Shown: positions 43,923 through 52,535, counted from the stretch's first letter. The stretch: 64,000 nucleotides of DNA from an uncultured bacterium (GCA_903870275.1 CAIQCK010000062.1:1-64000), one strand, 5' to 3'. The notes: generated by a model from the sequence alone, not told the origin. Program-made: numbers and translations.

Positions 43923-46900
43923 ATGAAGACAAGACAATCGGCAACATGGGTGTGGTGTCTGGCATTGGCAGCGGGCGCGTGGCTCGCCCCGATGGCGGTG
44001 GCGGCGGATGGCGCGCGGTTCACGCGGCTGACGCTGCTGCCCGCGCCGAAGATCGTCGCGACGGCGGAGGAATTTCCCGGCACCAGCTTCGTCGCCAGTC
44101 ACCTGATCGACGGCAATCCGAAGACGGAGTTCGCCTCGGCCGGCAAAGGCACCAACACGTTTGTCGAGTTCGACTTCGGCGCGCCCGTCCGCATCGGCGG
44201 CTTCCGGCACCAGGACCGCAACGATCCCGCGATCATCGCCGCGTCGGAGTTGGTGTTCAGCGACGCGGCGGGCAAACCGATAAGCAAGGCTCAGGTCACG
44301 CACGTCAGCCAGCGCGCCGGCGTCACCTTCTTCGCGCTCCCGGAGCCGGTCACGGCGCAGCGCGTGCGATGGCGCGTCACCAAGCTAGGCAGCCCGCACG
44401 GTACCGTCGGCGGCGCGGAGATCGAGTTTTTTGCCGCCAGCCAGCCGGAACCGACGCCGCGCGGCATCGGCATCGAGGCGCGGACGGTGCAAATCATTGA
44501 GCGCAAAGCCGGCTCGCTCACGCAGCCGTTGCGGGTGACGCTCGATTATCCTTACGCAGAGCCGTTGAAAATCCTCGTTCGCGTCGAGGGCCAGGAAGCC
44601 CGGCCGGTGGAACTTAAATTCGGCAGCCAGACGCTCGACTACTCCGTCGCCGCAGCCGACGTCGAACGGAAGATGGACATCGCGGTTGAAGCCGGTGGCG
44701 AGAAAGTCGCCGCGCGCACCGTCAAGCTCCAGCCGGCGCGCAAGCTCACCGTCTATATCCTGCCGCACTCGCACACCGACATCGGCTACACTGCCATCCA
44801 GACCGACATCGAGGAAAAGCAGGTCAACAACTTGCTGCAAGGCATCGCCGACGCGCGCCGCACCGCGAGCTATCCCGAGGGCGCGCGTTTCGTCTGGAAC
44901 GTCGAGGTGCTCTGGGCCGCCGACCTCTACCTGCAACGGCTCACGCCGAAGCAGCGCGCGGAGTTTCTCGACGCCGTCAAGCACGGCCAGGTCGCGCTCA
45001 ACGGCATGTATCTGAACGAACTCACCGGCCTCTGCCGCCCGGAGGAACTGATGCGGCTGTTCCGGTTCGCGACGAAGCTCGGCGAACGCACGGGCGTGCC
45101 GGTGGACTCGGCGATGATCAGCGACGTGCCCGGCTACACGTGGGGCACGGTCCCGGCGATGGCGCAGGCGGGCATCCGCTATTTTTCCGTCGCGCCGAAC
45201 TATCTCGACCGCATCGGCGACATCCTCGTGCAATGGGAAAACAAGCCGTTCTGGTGGGTCGGCCCCGACGGCAAGAGCCAGGTGCTGGTCTGGATTCCCT
45301 ACAACGGCTACGCGATGTCGCATCGCTACCGGACGATGTCGCCGCGGTTCGTGGAGGAATTCAGCGCCGCCCTTGACGAGCGCGCTTATCCCTACGACAT
45401 CGCTTACGTCCGCTGGGCCGGTCACGGCGACAACGCCGTGCCCGACCCGTCCATCTGCGACTTCGTGAAGGAATGGAACGCAACGCACGCGTGGCCGCGG
45501 TTCGTGATCTCCTCCACGAGCGAGGCGTTCCGCGCGTTCGAAAAACGCTACGGCGACAAACTGCCACGGGTGCGGGGCGACTGGACGCCTTATTGGGAGG
45601 ACGGCGCCGGCTCGTCCGCCGCCGAGACGGCGATGAACCGCGCCAGCTCCGAGCGGCTTGCGCAGGCCGAGACGCTTTGGGCGATGCTCGACCCGAAGCG
45701 TTACCCGGCGAATGCATTCGAGGCCGCGTGGAACAACGTGCTGCTTTACTCCGAGCACACGTGGGGCGCGTATTGCAGCATCTCGCAACCGGCCAGCCCG
45801 TTCACCGCCGACCAGTGGACGATCAAACAATCCTACGCGACGGCCGCAAACCTCCAATCGCGCCAGCTGCTCAGCGATGCCGCGCAAAGTAGAACGGGCT
45901 TTCAGCCCGTTCCGTCGGAACCCAAAACAGAACAAGTTGAAAGCCCGTCCTTCGTGGACATCTTCAACACTACCTCCTGGCCGCGCAGCGAAGTGGCGTT
46001 GATCCCGCACGAAATCTCCGACAGCGGCGATTTCGTCACCGACGACCAGGGCCGGCCCGTGCCCGCCCAACGGCTCGCCAGCCGCGAACTGGCCGTGCTC
46101 GTGCGCGACCTGCCGCCGTTTTCCGGCCGGCGCTACACCATCGCGAAAAAAGGCAAGGCCGCAAGCAATGCCGCCTTGAAGGCCCACGGCGCGGTCATTG
46201 AGAACGACAAGCTGCGCGTGCGACTGGACGAACAAACCGGCGGCATCGTCGAGCTGCGCGCGGCCGGCATTGAGGCCAACCTCGCCGACACCTCGGGCGG
46301 CCACGCTATCAACGATTATCTCTACCTCATCGGCGACGATCTTGCCGCGCTTCAGCGCAACGGCCCGGTGAAGATTGCCGTGCGCGAGCGCGGCCCGCTG
46401 GTCGCGTCGCTGTTGGTGGAATCCGATGCGCCCGGCTGCCACAAGCTCGTGCGCGAAATCCGGCTCGTGGCCGGCGCGGACTGCGTCGAACTGCTCGACA
46501 CCGTGGACAAGAAACGGCTGGAGGTTGCGAGTTACACTTCGAAGGAGGGCAAGGAGAGCGTCAACATTGCCTTCCCGTTCAACGTGCCGGGCGGCGACGT
46601 GCGGCTCGATGTGCCGCTCGGCGTCATGCGCCCCGAAGCCGACCAGATGCCGAGCGCGTGCAAGAACTGGCTCACCGCCGGCCGCTGGGCCGACGTGGCC
46701 AACCGCGACTTCGGCGTCACATGGGTCACGCTCGACGCGCCGCTCGTGCAGGTCGGCGGCATCACCGCGACGCTGCTGAACTCGCAGACTGATCCCAACG
46801 GCTGGCGCAAGAAAATCGAGCCGACGCAGAAGCTTTACACGTGGGCCATGAACAACCACTGGCACACCAACTACCGCGCCTACCAGGAAGGCCCGGTGCA

Positions 46901-47276
46901 GTTCCGCTTCGTGCTGCGCCCGCATCGCGGTCGTGCCGCCAACGCGGATAACTCGCGCTTCGCCACCGGCTTCAGCCAGCCACTTATCGCTGTGCCCGGC
47001 CGCGGCCCCGCGCCTCGCGAAACGCCGCTCCTGCGCGTCGAGCCGGCGGACGTGCTCGTCATCGCGCTTAAACCGAGTGACGACGGCAAGGCGTGGATCG
47101 TCCGCCTCTTCGGCGCCAGCGCGACTCCGGCGACCGCGAAGCTGGCGTGGTCAAAGCCCGCGCCGGCGCGGCTGTGGTTGAGCGACACGAGCGAGAAACC
47201 GCTGCAAAAATTGACCGGCGATGTCCCTGTGCCGGCGTGGGGTGTGGTAACGCTGCGCGCGGAGTTGCCGAAGTGA
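43923..47276 (+). CDS. Secreted GH38-like (alpha-mannosidase-type) protein
   Basis: A 1117-residue exported protein from ATG 43923 (signal peptide ending MAVAADG). Residues about 40-175 resemble a discoidin/F5-8C domain (SHLIDGNPKTEFAS ... GAEIEF). The GH38-type catalytic domain starts near 275: HSHTD (282-286) supplies zinc ligands H284 and D286, D401 in MISDVPGYTWG is the likely nucleophile, and H612 in SEHTWG the final ligand. A long C-terminal beta-sandwich region follows. A palindromic repeat (45887-45957) is translated as a loop near residues 655-678. It probably trims mannose-type glycans outside the cytoplasm. Confidence 0.8.
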   Translation: MKTRQSATWVWCLALAAGAWLAPMAVAADGARFTRLTLLPAPKIVATAEEFPGTSFVASHLIDGNPKTEFASAGKGTNTFVEFDFGAPVRIGGFRHQDRNDPAIIAASELVFSDAAGKPISKAQVTHVSQRAGVTFFALPEPVTAQRVRWRVTKLGSPHGTVGGAEIEFFAASQPEPTPRGIGIEARTVQIIERKAGSLTQPLRVTLDYPYAEPLKILVRVEGQEARPVELKFGSQTLDYSVAAADVERKMDIAVEAGGEKVAARTVKLQPARKLTVYILPHSHTDIGYTAIQTDIEEKQVNNLLQGIADARRTASYPEGARFVWNVEVLWAADLYLQRLTPKQRAEFLDAVKHGQVALNGMYLNELTGLCRPEELMRLFRFATKLGERTGVPVDSAMISDVPGYTWGTVPAMAQAGIRYFSVAPNYLDRIGDILVQWENKPFWWVGPDGKSQVLVWIPYNGYAMSHRYRTMSPRFVEEFSAALDERAYPYDIAYVRWAGHGDNAVPDPSICDFVKEWNATHAWPRFVISSTSEAFRAFEKRYGDKLPRVRGDWTPYWEDGAGSSAAETAMNRASSERLAQAETLWAMLDPKRYPANAFEAAWNNVLLYSEHTWGAYCSISQPASPFTADQWTIKQSYATAANLQSRQLLSDAAQSRTGFQPVPSEPKTEQVESPSFVDIFNTTSWPRSEVALIPHEISDSGDFVTDDQGRPVPAQRLASRELAVLVRDLPPFSGRRYTIAKKGKAASNAALKAHGAVIENDKLRVRLDEQTGGIVELRAAGIEANLADTSGGHAINDYLYLIGDDLAALQRNGPVKIAVRERGPLVASLLVESDAPGCHKLVREIRLVAGADCVELLDTVDKKRLEVASYTSKEGKESVNIAFPFNVPGGDVRLDVPLGVMRPEADQMPSACKNWLTAGRWADVANRDFGVTWVTLDAPLVQVGGITATLLNSQTDPNGWRKKIEPTQKLYTWAMNNHWHTNYRAYQEGPVQFRFVLRPHRGRAANADNSRFATGFSQPLIAVPGRGPAPRETPLLRVEPADVLVIALKPSDDGKAWIVRLFGASATPATAKLAWSKPAPARLWLSDTSEKPLQKLTGDVPVPAWGVVTLRAELPK
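45887..45957. repeat. Palindromic repeat inserted within coding sequence
   Basis: A perfect 9-bp hairpin (GAACGGGCT, TTC loop, AGCCCGTTC; 45892-45912) and a partial inverted copy (GAAAGCCCGTCC) lie in frame inside the GH38-like gene. They encode SRTGFQPVPSEPK-type residues known from other repeat-bearing proteins in these phyla. Length keeps the frame open. Confidence 0.65.
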
Positions 47277-47339
47277 CGCCGAAGAAAAGTTGATTCAATA
47301 GTTGGGAACGAGGCTTGCGATGAGCCTCTTGTGCAGCAC

Positions 47340-47403
47340 GTTGGTGTCCCGCCTTCAGGCGGTTCGTGTTGCAGCGCGGATCGGCTGAAGCCGGGACACC
47401 AAC
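47340..47403. repeat. Dispersed inverted repeat, family A (copy 2)
   Basis: Arms 47340-47361 and 47382-47403 match at 20 of 22 positions in reverse complement. The left arm is nearly identical to that of copy 1 at 475-498. It sits between the convergent GH38-like and Sel1 genes, where it could also stop transcription. Confidence 0.75.
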
Positions 47404-47417
47404 CGCTGCGACCGCCG

Positions 47418-48182
47418 CTACGGCTTGGGACTGGTATTCTTGAATTCCTGGACCAACTGCTGCGCTTCCGCAATCTGGGCTGGCGTCATTTTTTGCTTGG
47501 TTTGCGCAAGTTTTTGTTTGGACTTGTCATCGCCTTGCGCCGCGGCGAGGCCATACCACTTGCACGCCTCCACCAGGTCCTTCTGCACGCCCTGGCCGTT
47601 CGCATAGCAATGGCCGAGGTTGTATTGGCCCGTGCCGTCTCCCTGCTCGGCCGCCTTGCGATACCACTTCACCGCCTCCGCAGGATCCCTGACAACACCC
47701 TGGCCCGTGGCATAGTAAACACCGAGCCAGTTCTGCGCTGTGGAGTATCCCAGTTCCGCCGCTTTGCGATGCCACTTCACCATTTCGGCGGGATTCTTCG
47801 TCACGCCCTGGCCATTGGCGTAGCACAAGCCGAGGTTGTATTGCGCGATGGCCAGCCCTTGATCGGCCGCCTTGCGATACCACGTCAACGCTTCGGTGAG
47901 ATTCTTGGACACACCCAAACCGCTGGCGTAGCACAAGCCGAGGTTGCATTGGGCTTTGGCGTATCCCTGTTCCGCCGCCTTGCGATACCACTTCGCGGCC
48001 TCGACGGGATTCTTCTCCACGCCCTGGCCATTGGCAAAATACAAGCCCAGGTGGAACTGCGCGTTGGCGTCTCCCCGGTCGGCCGCCTTCTGATACTTTT
48101 CCACGCTGTGCTGGGCATGGGCAACTTGTCCAGTCAGCATTAAAACCAGACCCAATCCAAATGTCAGTCTCTTGAGATTCAT
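47418..48182 (-). CDS. Secreted Sel1-repeat protein 1
   Basis: A 254-residue exported protein from ATG 48182 (signal peptide MNLKRLTFGLGLVLMLTGQVAHAQ). It consists of about six Sel1-like TPR repeats of 36 residues, with the pattern A-x-x-x-L-G-x-x-Y-x-x-G-x-G-V-x-K-x-x-x-E-A-x-K-W-Y-R-K-A-A. The last 35 residues form a Gln/Lys-rich helix (MTPAQIAEAQQLVQEF). Sel1 arrays mediate protein contacts in the periplasm or envelope. It follows a paralogue by 58 nt on the same strand, the result of tandem duplication. Confidence 0.85.
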   Translation of the reverse strand: MNLKRLTFGLGLVLMLTGQVAHAQHSVEKYQKAADRGDANAQFHLGLYFANGQGVEKNPVEAAKWYRKAAEQGYAKAQCNLGLCYASGLGVSKNLTEALTWYRKAADQGLAIAQYNLGLCYANGQGVTKNPAEMVKWHRKAAELGYSTAQNWLGVYYATGQGVVRDPAEAVKWYRKAAEQGDGTGQYNLGHCYANGQGVQKDLVEACKWYGLAAAQGDDKSKQKLAQTKQKMTPAQIAEAQQLVQEFKNTSPKP

Positions 48183-48240
48183 AAAGTGTCCGTCGCCTTT
48201 CACCTTTGGCGGCTGCGCAAGGCCATGGCATCGCTCCACT

Positions 48241-48807
48241 TTAATCCGCGGCATCATACAACCACTTGGCGGCCTTCGCCGGGTCTTTGGCGACGCCGAT
48301 GCCGTCCCGGTAACACAAGCCCAGACACATCTGAGCTGCGGCATCGCCTTGCTCAGCGGCCTCGCGGAACCACTTCACCGCTTCGACGGGATTTTTGGCC
48401 ACGCCGCGGCCGTCCCGGTAACACAACCCCAGTCTGGTCTGGCCGTCCGCATCGCCTTGCTCGGCCGCCTTGCGGAACCACCTCGCCGCCTCGGCGTCGT
48501 CCCGGGCCACGCCGCGGCCATCCCGGTAGCACAGGCCGAGCTCGACCTGGCTGAAAGCATCGTCTCGCTCGGCGGCCTTGCGATACCATGACACTGCCGC
48601 GGTCAGATCCTTATCCACCTTCTGGCCGGCGGCGTAGCAATAGCCGAGATACCGTTGGGCGGTGGCATTGCCACCTTCCGCGGCGTTCCGCACGTCGTTC
48701 AGGGAGGATTTGGACCAGTCGGTGGAGGGGTTATCGGTGGAAAAACACGGTGAAACGAAACCAATGGCGGCCAGAACCACGATGCAGCTTGCGAAAAAGT
48801 TCACCAT
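48241..48807 (-). CDS. Secreted Sel1-repeat protein 2
   Basis: A 188-residue exported protein from ATG 48807 (signal peptide MVNFFASCIVVLAAIGFVSPCFS). Four Sel1 repeats follow (e.g. ARDDAEAARWFRKAAEQGDA, LGLCYRDGRGVAKNPVEA). The repeats end abruptly at KWLYDAAD, without the Gln-rich tail of its neighbour, so it may be a shortened copy. A role in envelope protein assembly is inferred from the family. Confidence 0.8.
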   Translation of the reverse strand: MVNFFASCIVVLAAIGFVSPCFSTDNPSTDWSKSSLNDVRNAAEGGNATAQRYLGYCYAAGQKVDKDLTAAVSWYRKAAERDDAFSQVELGLCYRDGRGVARDDAEAARWFRKAAEQGDADGQTRLGLCYRDGRGVAKNPVEAVKWFREAAEQGDAAAQMCLGLCYRDGIGVAKDPAKAAKWLYDAAD

Positions 48808-48876
48808 CGTTCTACTCCAAACGCGCAATGGCCGCAGTGTCTCACGCCAGCCCGTCCAGTCAAGCGGGTTCAGGGC

Positions 48877-49037
48877 AGTGTCGTTTTGAAAACTGCAGCG
48901 GAGGTCTCCTACCGCTGATCTTGTAGGTCGGCTCTGCGAGCCGGCGACAATAATGATCAGCACCGGAACACAGTCCCGGCCTGCGGATCAAGACAGCCGG
49001 CGGTCAGAAACCGCCGCTACAGTTTTCAAAATGACAC
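48877..49037. repeat. Long inverted repeat with internal hairpins
   Basis: Arms 48877-48915 and about 48999-49037 are imperfect reverse complements (shared GTGTCxTTTTGAAAACTG and a GCGGxGGTxTC block). Between them is a further hairpin around GTCGGCTCTGCGAGCCGGC. It lies between the Crp/Fnr gene and the Sel1 pair on the minus strand. Confidence 0.65.
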
Positions 49038-49093
49038 GCTACGCGCTTGGGACAAAACCGTGCCGCGTCGGGGCGGCGCCACGCCGGCGAGGA

Positions 49094-49771
49094 TCAGATT
49101 TTCTCGTCGCCGCGCGCGATTTTCTGGAGCCGCGGGCGGTTGAGCACCTGGATCGCGTTGCCGCGGTAGGTGAGGATGCGGTGCTCCGCCAGCCGGTGCA
49201 GCAGCCGCGAGAGCGTCTCTTTTGTCGTGCCGAGGATTTGCGCCAGCATGGTCTTGCTGATGCCGGTCTTGATCGGTTTGCCCGGCTCGCCGCCCACGCT
49301 CAGGACGTAGCCCGCAAACCGCGCCGGCACTTCCTTCAACGTCAGGTCCGTCAACGCGTCGCGCATCCGGGACAGCCACTTCACCATCGTGCCCATGATT
49401 TTGAAACTCAACCGCGGGTCGTGCGCGAGCAGTTGCTTGAAACCGTTCTTGTCAATCGCCACCACCATGGTTGGCGACAGCAGCGCCTCGGCCGCCGCCG
49501 GATACGACTCCATGAACATCGCCGCCTCCGCGAATACCTCGCCCGCCGGCACGACGTGCAGCACCCGCTCCCGGCCGTCCGGCCCGACGCGATAGACCTT
49601 CACCGAACCGGTCACCACGAGAAAAAAACCGCGCGACGGTTCGCTCTCGTTGAAGATGGTCTGGCCCTTTCGGTATTCCCTGGAGACGGCGATTCGTTGC
49701 ACCGCGTCCAGGTCCGCTCCTTCCAAATCCGAGAACAGCCGGCAGCTTCGCAGTAAGTGGGTCAGGTTCAT
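49094..49771 (-). CDS. Crp/Fnr family transcription regulator
   Basis: A 225-residue regulator from ATG 49771 (a GTG seven codons upstream is possible). N-terminal cyclic-nucleotide-binding-like barrel (about 10-120: RKGQTIFNESEPSRGFFLVVTGSVKVYR, VPAGEVFAEAAMFM). A dimerisation helix follows, then a winged HTH at about 170-215 (ISKTMLAQILGTTKETLSRLLHRL). The FNR cysteine cluster is absent (one Cys near the N-terminus), so oxygen sensing through Fe-S is unlikely; the ligand is unknown. It is divergent from the Tat aldo/keto reductase, a plausible target. Confidence 0.9.
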   Translation of the reverse strand: MNLTHLLRSCRLFSDLEGADLDAVQRIAVSREYRKGQTIFNESEPSRGFFLVVTGSVKVYRVGPDGRERVLHVVPAGEVFAEAAMFMESYPAAAEALLSPTMVVAIDKNGFKQLLAHDPRLSFKIMGTMVKWLSRMRDALTDLTLKEVPARFAGYVLSVGGEPGKPIKTGISKTMLAQILGTTKETLSRLLHRLAEHRILTYRGNAIQVLNRPRLQKIARGDEKI

Positions 49772-49897
49772 TGCAGGCTCATCGTCTATCACGAAGCGAG
49801 CCTAGCGGAAAACAAATTCGTGGCATTCGACTCCAGGCCGATTTTGTTGTAGAATTTTGCGCCTTCGAGAACGCTAAGCACGCAACGGAGACAGGCT

Positions 49898-50803
49898 ATG
49901 AACTTGAACCGAATGAACCGCCGCCAGTTCCTCCACCGCACCGCCGCGATCACCGCCACCGCGCTGTTGCCGCCGTCGTTGCTCCTCGCCGCGGAGAGCG
50001 CGGGCAAACGCACCGCCACCGACCAGGTCGCGCTCGGCAGGACTGGAATCAAAATCAGCCGGCTCGGTTTCGGCGCCGGCTCCAACAGCGGCAACGTCCA
50101 GCGCAACCTCGGCCAGGAGACGTTCAACAAACTCATCCGCTACGCCCACGAGCGCGGCATTACCTATATTGATTGCGCGCAGAGCTACAAGACGTTCGAG
50201 TGGATCGGCACCGCCATCAAGGGTCTGCCGCGCGAGAAGGTTTTTCTCCAGTCCAAGATCGGCGGCAAGCCGGACGACATCCTCGCCGCCATTGACCGGC
50301 ATCGCAGGGTGTATGACACGGACTACATTGACTCCGTGCTCATCCACTGCATGGTCAAGACCGGCTGGACCGACGAGTGGAAACGCATCATGGACGGCTT
50401 CGACGAGGCCAAGTCGCGCAAGTGGATTCGCGCCAAGGGCGTTTCTTGTCACAGCCTGCCCGCGTTGCAGTGCGCCGCCGCGTCCGACTGGACCGATGTT
50501 CATCTGGTCCGCGTCAACCCGCAGGGCCACGTCATGGACACGCCGGAGGAGAAGTGGAACGCCACAAGCAACGCCGCGCACGTCAGCCCGGTGATGGCGG
50601 AAATCAAGAAGATGCACGTCAAAGGCCACGGCGTCATCGGCATGAAGATGATCGGCAACGGCGACTTCACCAACCCCGACGACCGCGAGAAGGCGATCCG
50701 TTTCGCCATGTCCCAGCCGGAGATTCACGCGGTGGTTATTGGCTTCAAGAGCACCGCCGAAATAGACGAGGCCATCGAGCGCATCAACCGCGCGCTGGCG
50801 TAA
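49898..50803 (+). CDS. Tat-exported aldo/keto reductase
   Basis: A 301-residue protein with a twin-arginine signal (NRRQFLHR) and an Ala/Leu-rich hydrophobic stretch. The mature (beta/alpha)8 AKR domain starts ALGRTGIKISRLGFGAGS. Catalytic tetrad candidates: D in YIDCAQSY, Y in the same motif, K in LQSKIGG and H in VLIHCM. The C-terminal AMSQPEIHAVVIGFKS is the cofactor-binding end. AKRs use NADP(H), unusual outside the cytoplasm, so the cofactor is presumably carried in with the folded protein. It is divergent from the Crp/Fnr regulator. Confidence 0.85.
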   Translation: MNLNRMNRRQFLHRTAAITATALLPPSLLLAAESAGKRTATDQVALGRTGIKISRLGFGAGSNSGNVQRNLGQETFNKLIRYAHERGITYIDCAQSYKTFEWIGTAIKGLPREKVFLQSKIGGKPDDILAAIDRHRRVYDTDYIDSVLIHCMVKTGWTDEWKRIMDGFDEAKSRKWIRAKGVSCHSLPALQCAAASDWTDVHLVRVNPQGHVMDTPEEKWNATSNAAHVSPVMAEIKKMHVKGHGVIGMKMIGNGDFTNPDDREKAIRFAMSQPEIHAVVIGFKSTAEIDEAIERINRALA

Positions 50804-50853
50804 AAGACCGTTGACTGGCGGCGGATTTGCAGTCTAATGCCGATTCATACGAC

Positions 50854-51363
50854 ATGAAGAGGCTGTGGAAGATTCTCCGCTTTGTTCTTCTGGCGCTTTT
50901 GCTCGCAGGCGTCTGGATTTTTCGTCCGCTGAGCGTTCCTGAAACCAGCGAGCTTGATCCCCGGATTCGAGCATTAAGCCCTCCGTTCACGGTTCTCGAT
51001 TATAATTATTATTTGGACGGAGGAAGCGTGATGTTGAGATTGAACGATGCCAGGGGAAAAGAGGCTGCAATTACTTTCAAGGTTTCGGATGTCAGTCCCA
51101 ACGATGTTCGGTTTTTGTTGGCGATGCTTTTTCATCTCGAAAAGATTTATCCGAAGGCCTATTGGGGCGATTTGGAATCCGCTTACAAAACCCCCGTTGA
51201 GCTCGCAAATGCTGATGCAACCCGATTATGGGTCGCCAATCTGGTTCACGACTACGCAGAAAAGACCCAGTATAGTTCGTTCGTGTCGTTTCAGCTCACT
51301 GGGCGGTGGAGGTTCATCGGGGAGATGATTTACTACGGCCGGATAAAAGGACGGATACAATAA
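50854..51363 (+). CDS. Membrane-anchored unknown protein (169 aa)
   Basis: A 169-residue protein from ATG 50854. One N-terminal helix (LWKILRFVLLALLLAGVWIF) anchors a soluble domain rich in beta strands and aromatic residues, ending with GRWRFIGEMIYYGRIKG. I recognise no family. It lies 50 nt after the aldo/keto reductase. Composition is AT-richer than its neighbours, as with the orphan genes near 33-35 kb. Confidence 0.6.
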   Translation: MKRLWKILRFVLLALLLAGVWIFRPLSVPETSELDPRIRALSPPFTVLDYNYYLDGGSVMLRLNDARGKEAAITFKVSDVSPNDVRFLLAMLFHLEKIYPKAYWGDLESAYKTPVELANADATRLWVANLVHDYAEKTQYSSFVSFQLTGRWRFIGEMIYYGRIKGRIQ

Positions 51364-51411
51364 GAAAACTCCGAGATAACCGGACTCTTCACTTTTCCTC
51401 GGCCAATTTTT

Positions 51412-51437
51412 GAAACTTTGTTCCCGCCTGCCGTGTC
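51412..51437 (+). promoter_or_regulatory. ECF-type promoter before DUF4097 gene
   Basis: GAAACT (51412-51417) and CGTGTC (51432-51437) with 14 nt between them. The whole 51411-51440 block is nearly the same as 52471-52500. GAAAC/GTC cores are typical of ECF sigma recognition. The start codon is 38 nt downstream of the CGTGTC core. Confidence 0.65.
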
Positions 51438-51475
51438 ATGAACTATGACAACCGTCAACTCGGGTCTTGATGATT

Positions 51476-52378
51476 ATGAAAACACTCACGGTTCTACTGG
51501 CCGGCGCAACGATCCTCGTTTGCATTTCCGGCTGCGGGATTGCCACGTTTCCGCAGGCGGAGATTGACGATCGTGTGGAAAAGTCGTTTGCCGTGAGCAG
51601 CGGCGGGCAACTCACCGTCAACGCCGACCGCGGTTCCATCGAGGTCGCGGCAACCGATGGCGGGACGGTCGAAGTCAAAATCACCCGCGAAGCCCGGGCC
51701 GCCAGCGAAGCGGAGGCCAAAGAGATGCTGCGGGACCACGAGCTGACTTTCAACCATCAGGGCGACAAGGTGGAAATCACCGCCAAATACAAGGGCGACC
51801 GCCGCTTATGGGAGGGGTTCCGCCGCCAACTCCAGGTTCGCTTCCAAATCAGCGTTCCCCGGAAATACAACATTGACCTCAAAACCGCCGGCGGGGCGAT
51901 CACGGTTTCCGATCTTGCCGGCAAGGTGAGGGTTGAAACCGCTGGCGGCAGTCTCAACATCGGCCGCATCCAGGGTCCGGTGTGGGCAAGAACGGCTGGC
52001 GGCAGGGTCGCGCTCGGCGGCGCAACGGAGGCGGCGGACTTGATGACTTCCGGCGGCAGCATCGCTGTTGACGATGTCGGCAGCGTGATCAACGCTCGCA
52101 CCTCCGGCGGCTCCATCTCCGCGCGGTTTGCCACGCAACCCAAAGGCGATTGCTCGTTGCATACCTCCGGCGGCAGCATCCGCGCGGATCTCGCTGTAAA
52201 AATCGCCGTCGAACTCAATGCCCAGACCGGCGGCGGCCGCGTTACCTCCGACCTGCCTGTGACTGGTACCATGGACGGTGGGCAAGGACGCAGTCACCTC
52301 CACGGCAAAATCAACGGAGGCGGTCCCGCGCTGGTGCTCGAGACCGGCGGCGGCAGCATCCACCTGCGCAAGTTCTAG
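51476..52378 (+). CDS. DUF4097 beta-strand-repeat lipoprotein
   Basis: A 300-residue lipoprotein from ATG 51476 (ATG 51470 also possible). The lipobox is ISGC near residue 17-20. Residues about 40-295 are a DUF4097 domain: a ladder of short strands with regularly spaced [ST]-[AG]-G-G turns (TAGGAI, TAGGSL, TAGGRV, TSGGSI three times, TGGGRV, TGGGSI), predicting a beta-solenoid. The family is common beside sigma/anti-sigma pairs, with no settled activity; an adhesin or envelope-sensor role is possible. It is separated from the sigma gene by 157 nt that hold a second copy of its own promoter element. Confidence 0.85.
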   Translation: MKTLTVLLAGATILVCISGCGIATFPQAEIDDRVEKSFAVSSGGQLTVNADRGSIEVAATDGGTVEVKITREARAASEAEAKEMLRDHELTFNHQGDKVEITAKYKGDRRLWEGFRRQLQVRFQISVPRKYNIDLKTAGGAITVSDLAGKVRVETAGGSLNIGRIQGPVWARTAGGRVALGGATEAADLMTSGGSIAVDDVGSVINARTSGGSISARFATQPKGDCSLHTSGGSIRADLAVKIAVELNAQTGGGRVTSDLPVTGTMDGGQGRSHLHGKINGGGPALVLETGGGSIHLRKF

Positions 52379-52471
52379 AGTTGTCCTGTCGAATCGTCCG
52401 GCGGCGCTGGATGCCTGGACATTCGAGCTGACATATTTGGCAATCCGACTCCCGCCCGTCATGAAATCCCC

Positions 52472-52497
52472 GAAACTTTATTCCTGTCTGCCGTGTC
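52472..52497 (+). promoter_or_regulatory. ECF-type promoter before sigma gene
   Basis: GAAACT (52472-52477) and CGTGTC (52492-52497), same spacing as at 51412. It lies 38 nt before the sigma factor start, implying autoregulation by this sigma. This is inference from position and similarity. Confidence 0.7.
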
Positions 52498-52535
52498 ATG
52501 TACTACGATGAGCGCGAACCCGACCCGGCCACGTC

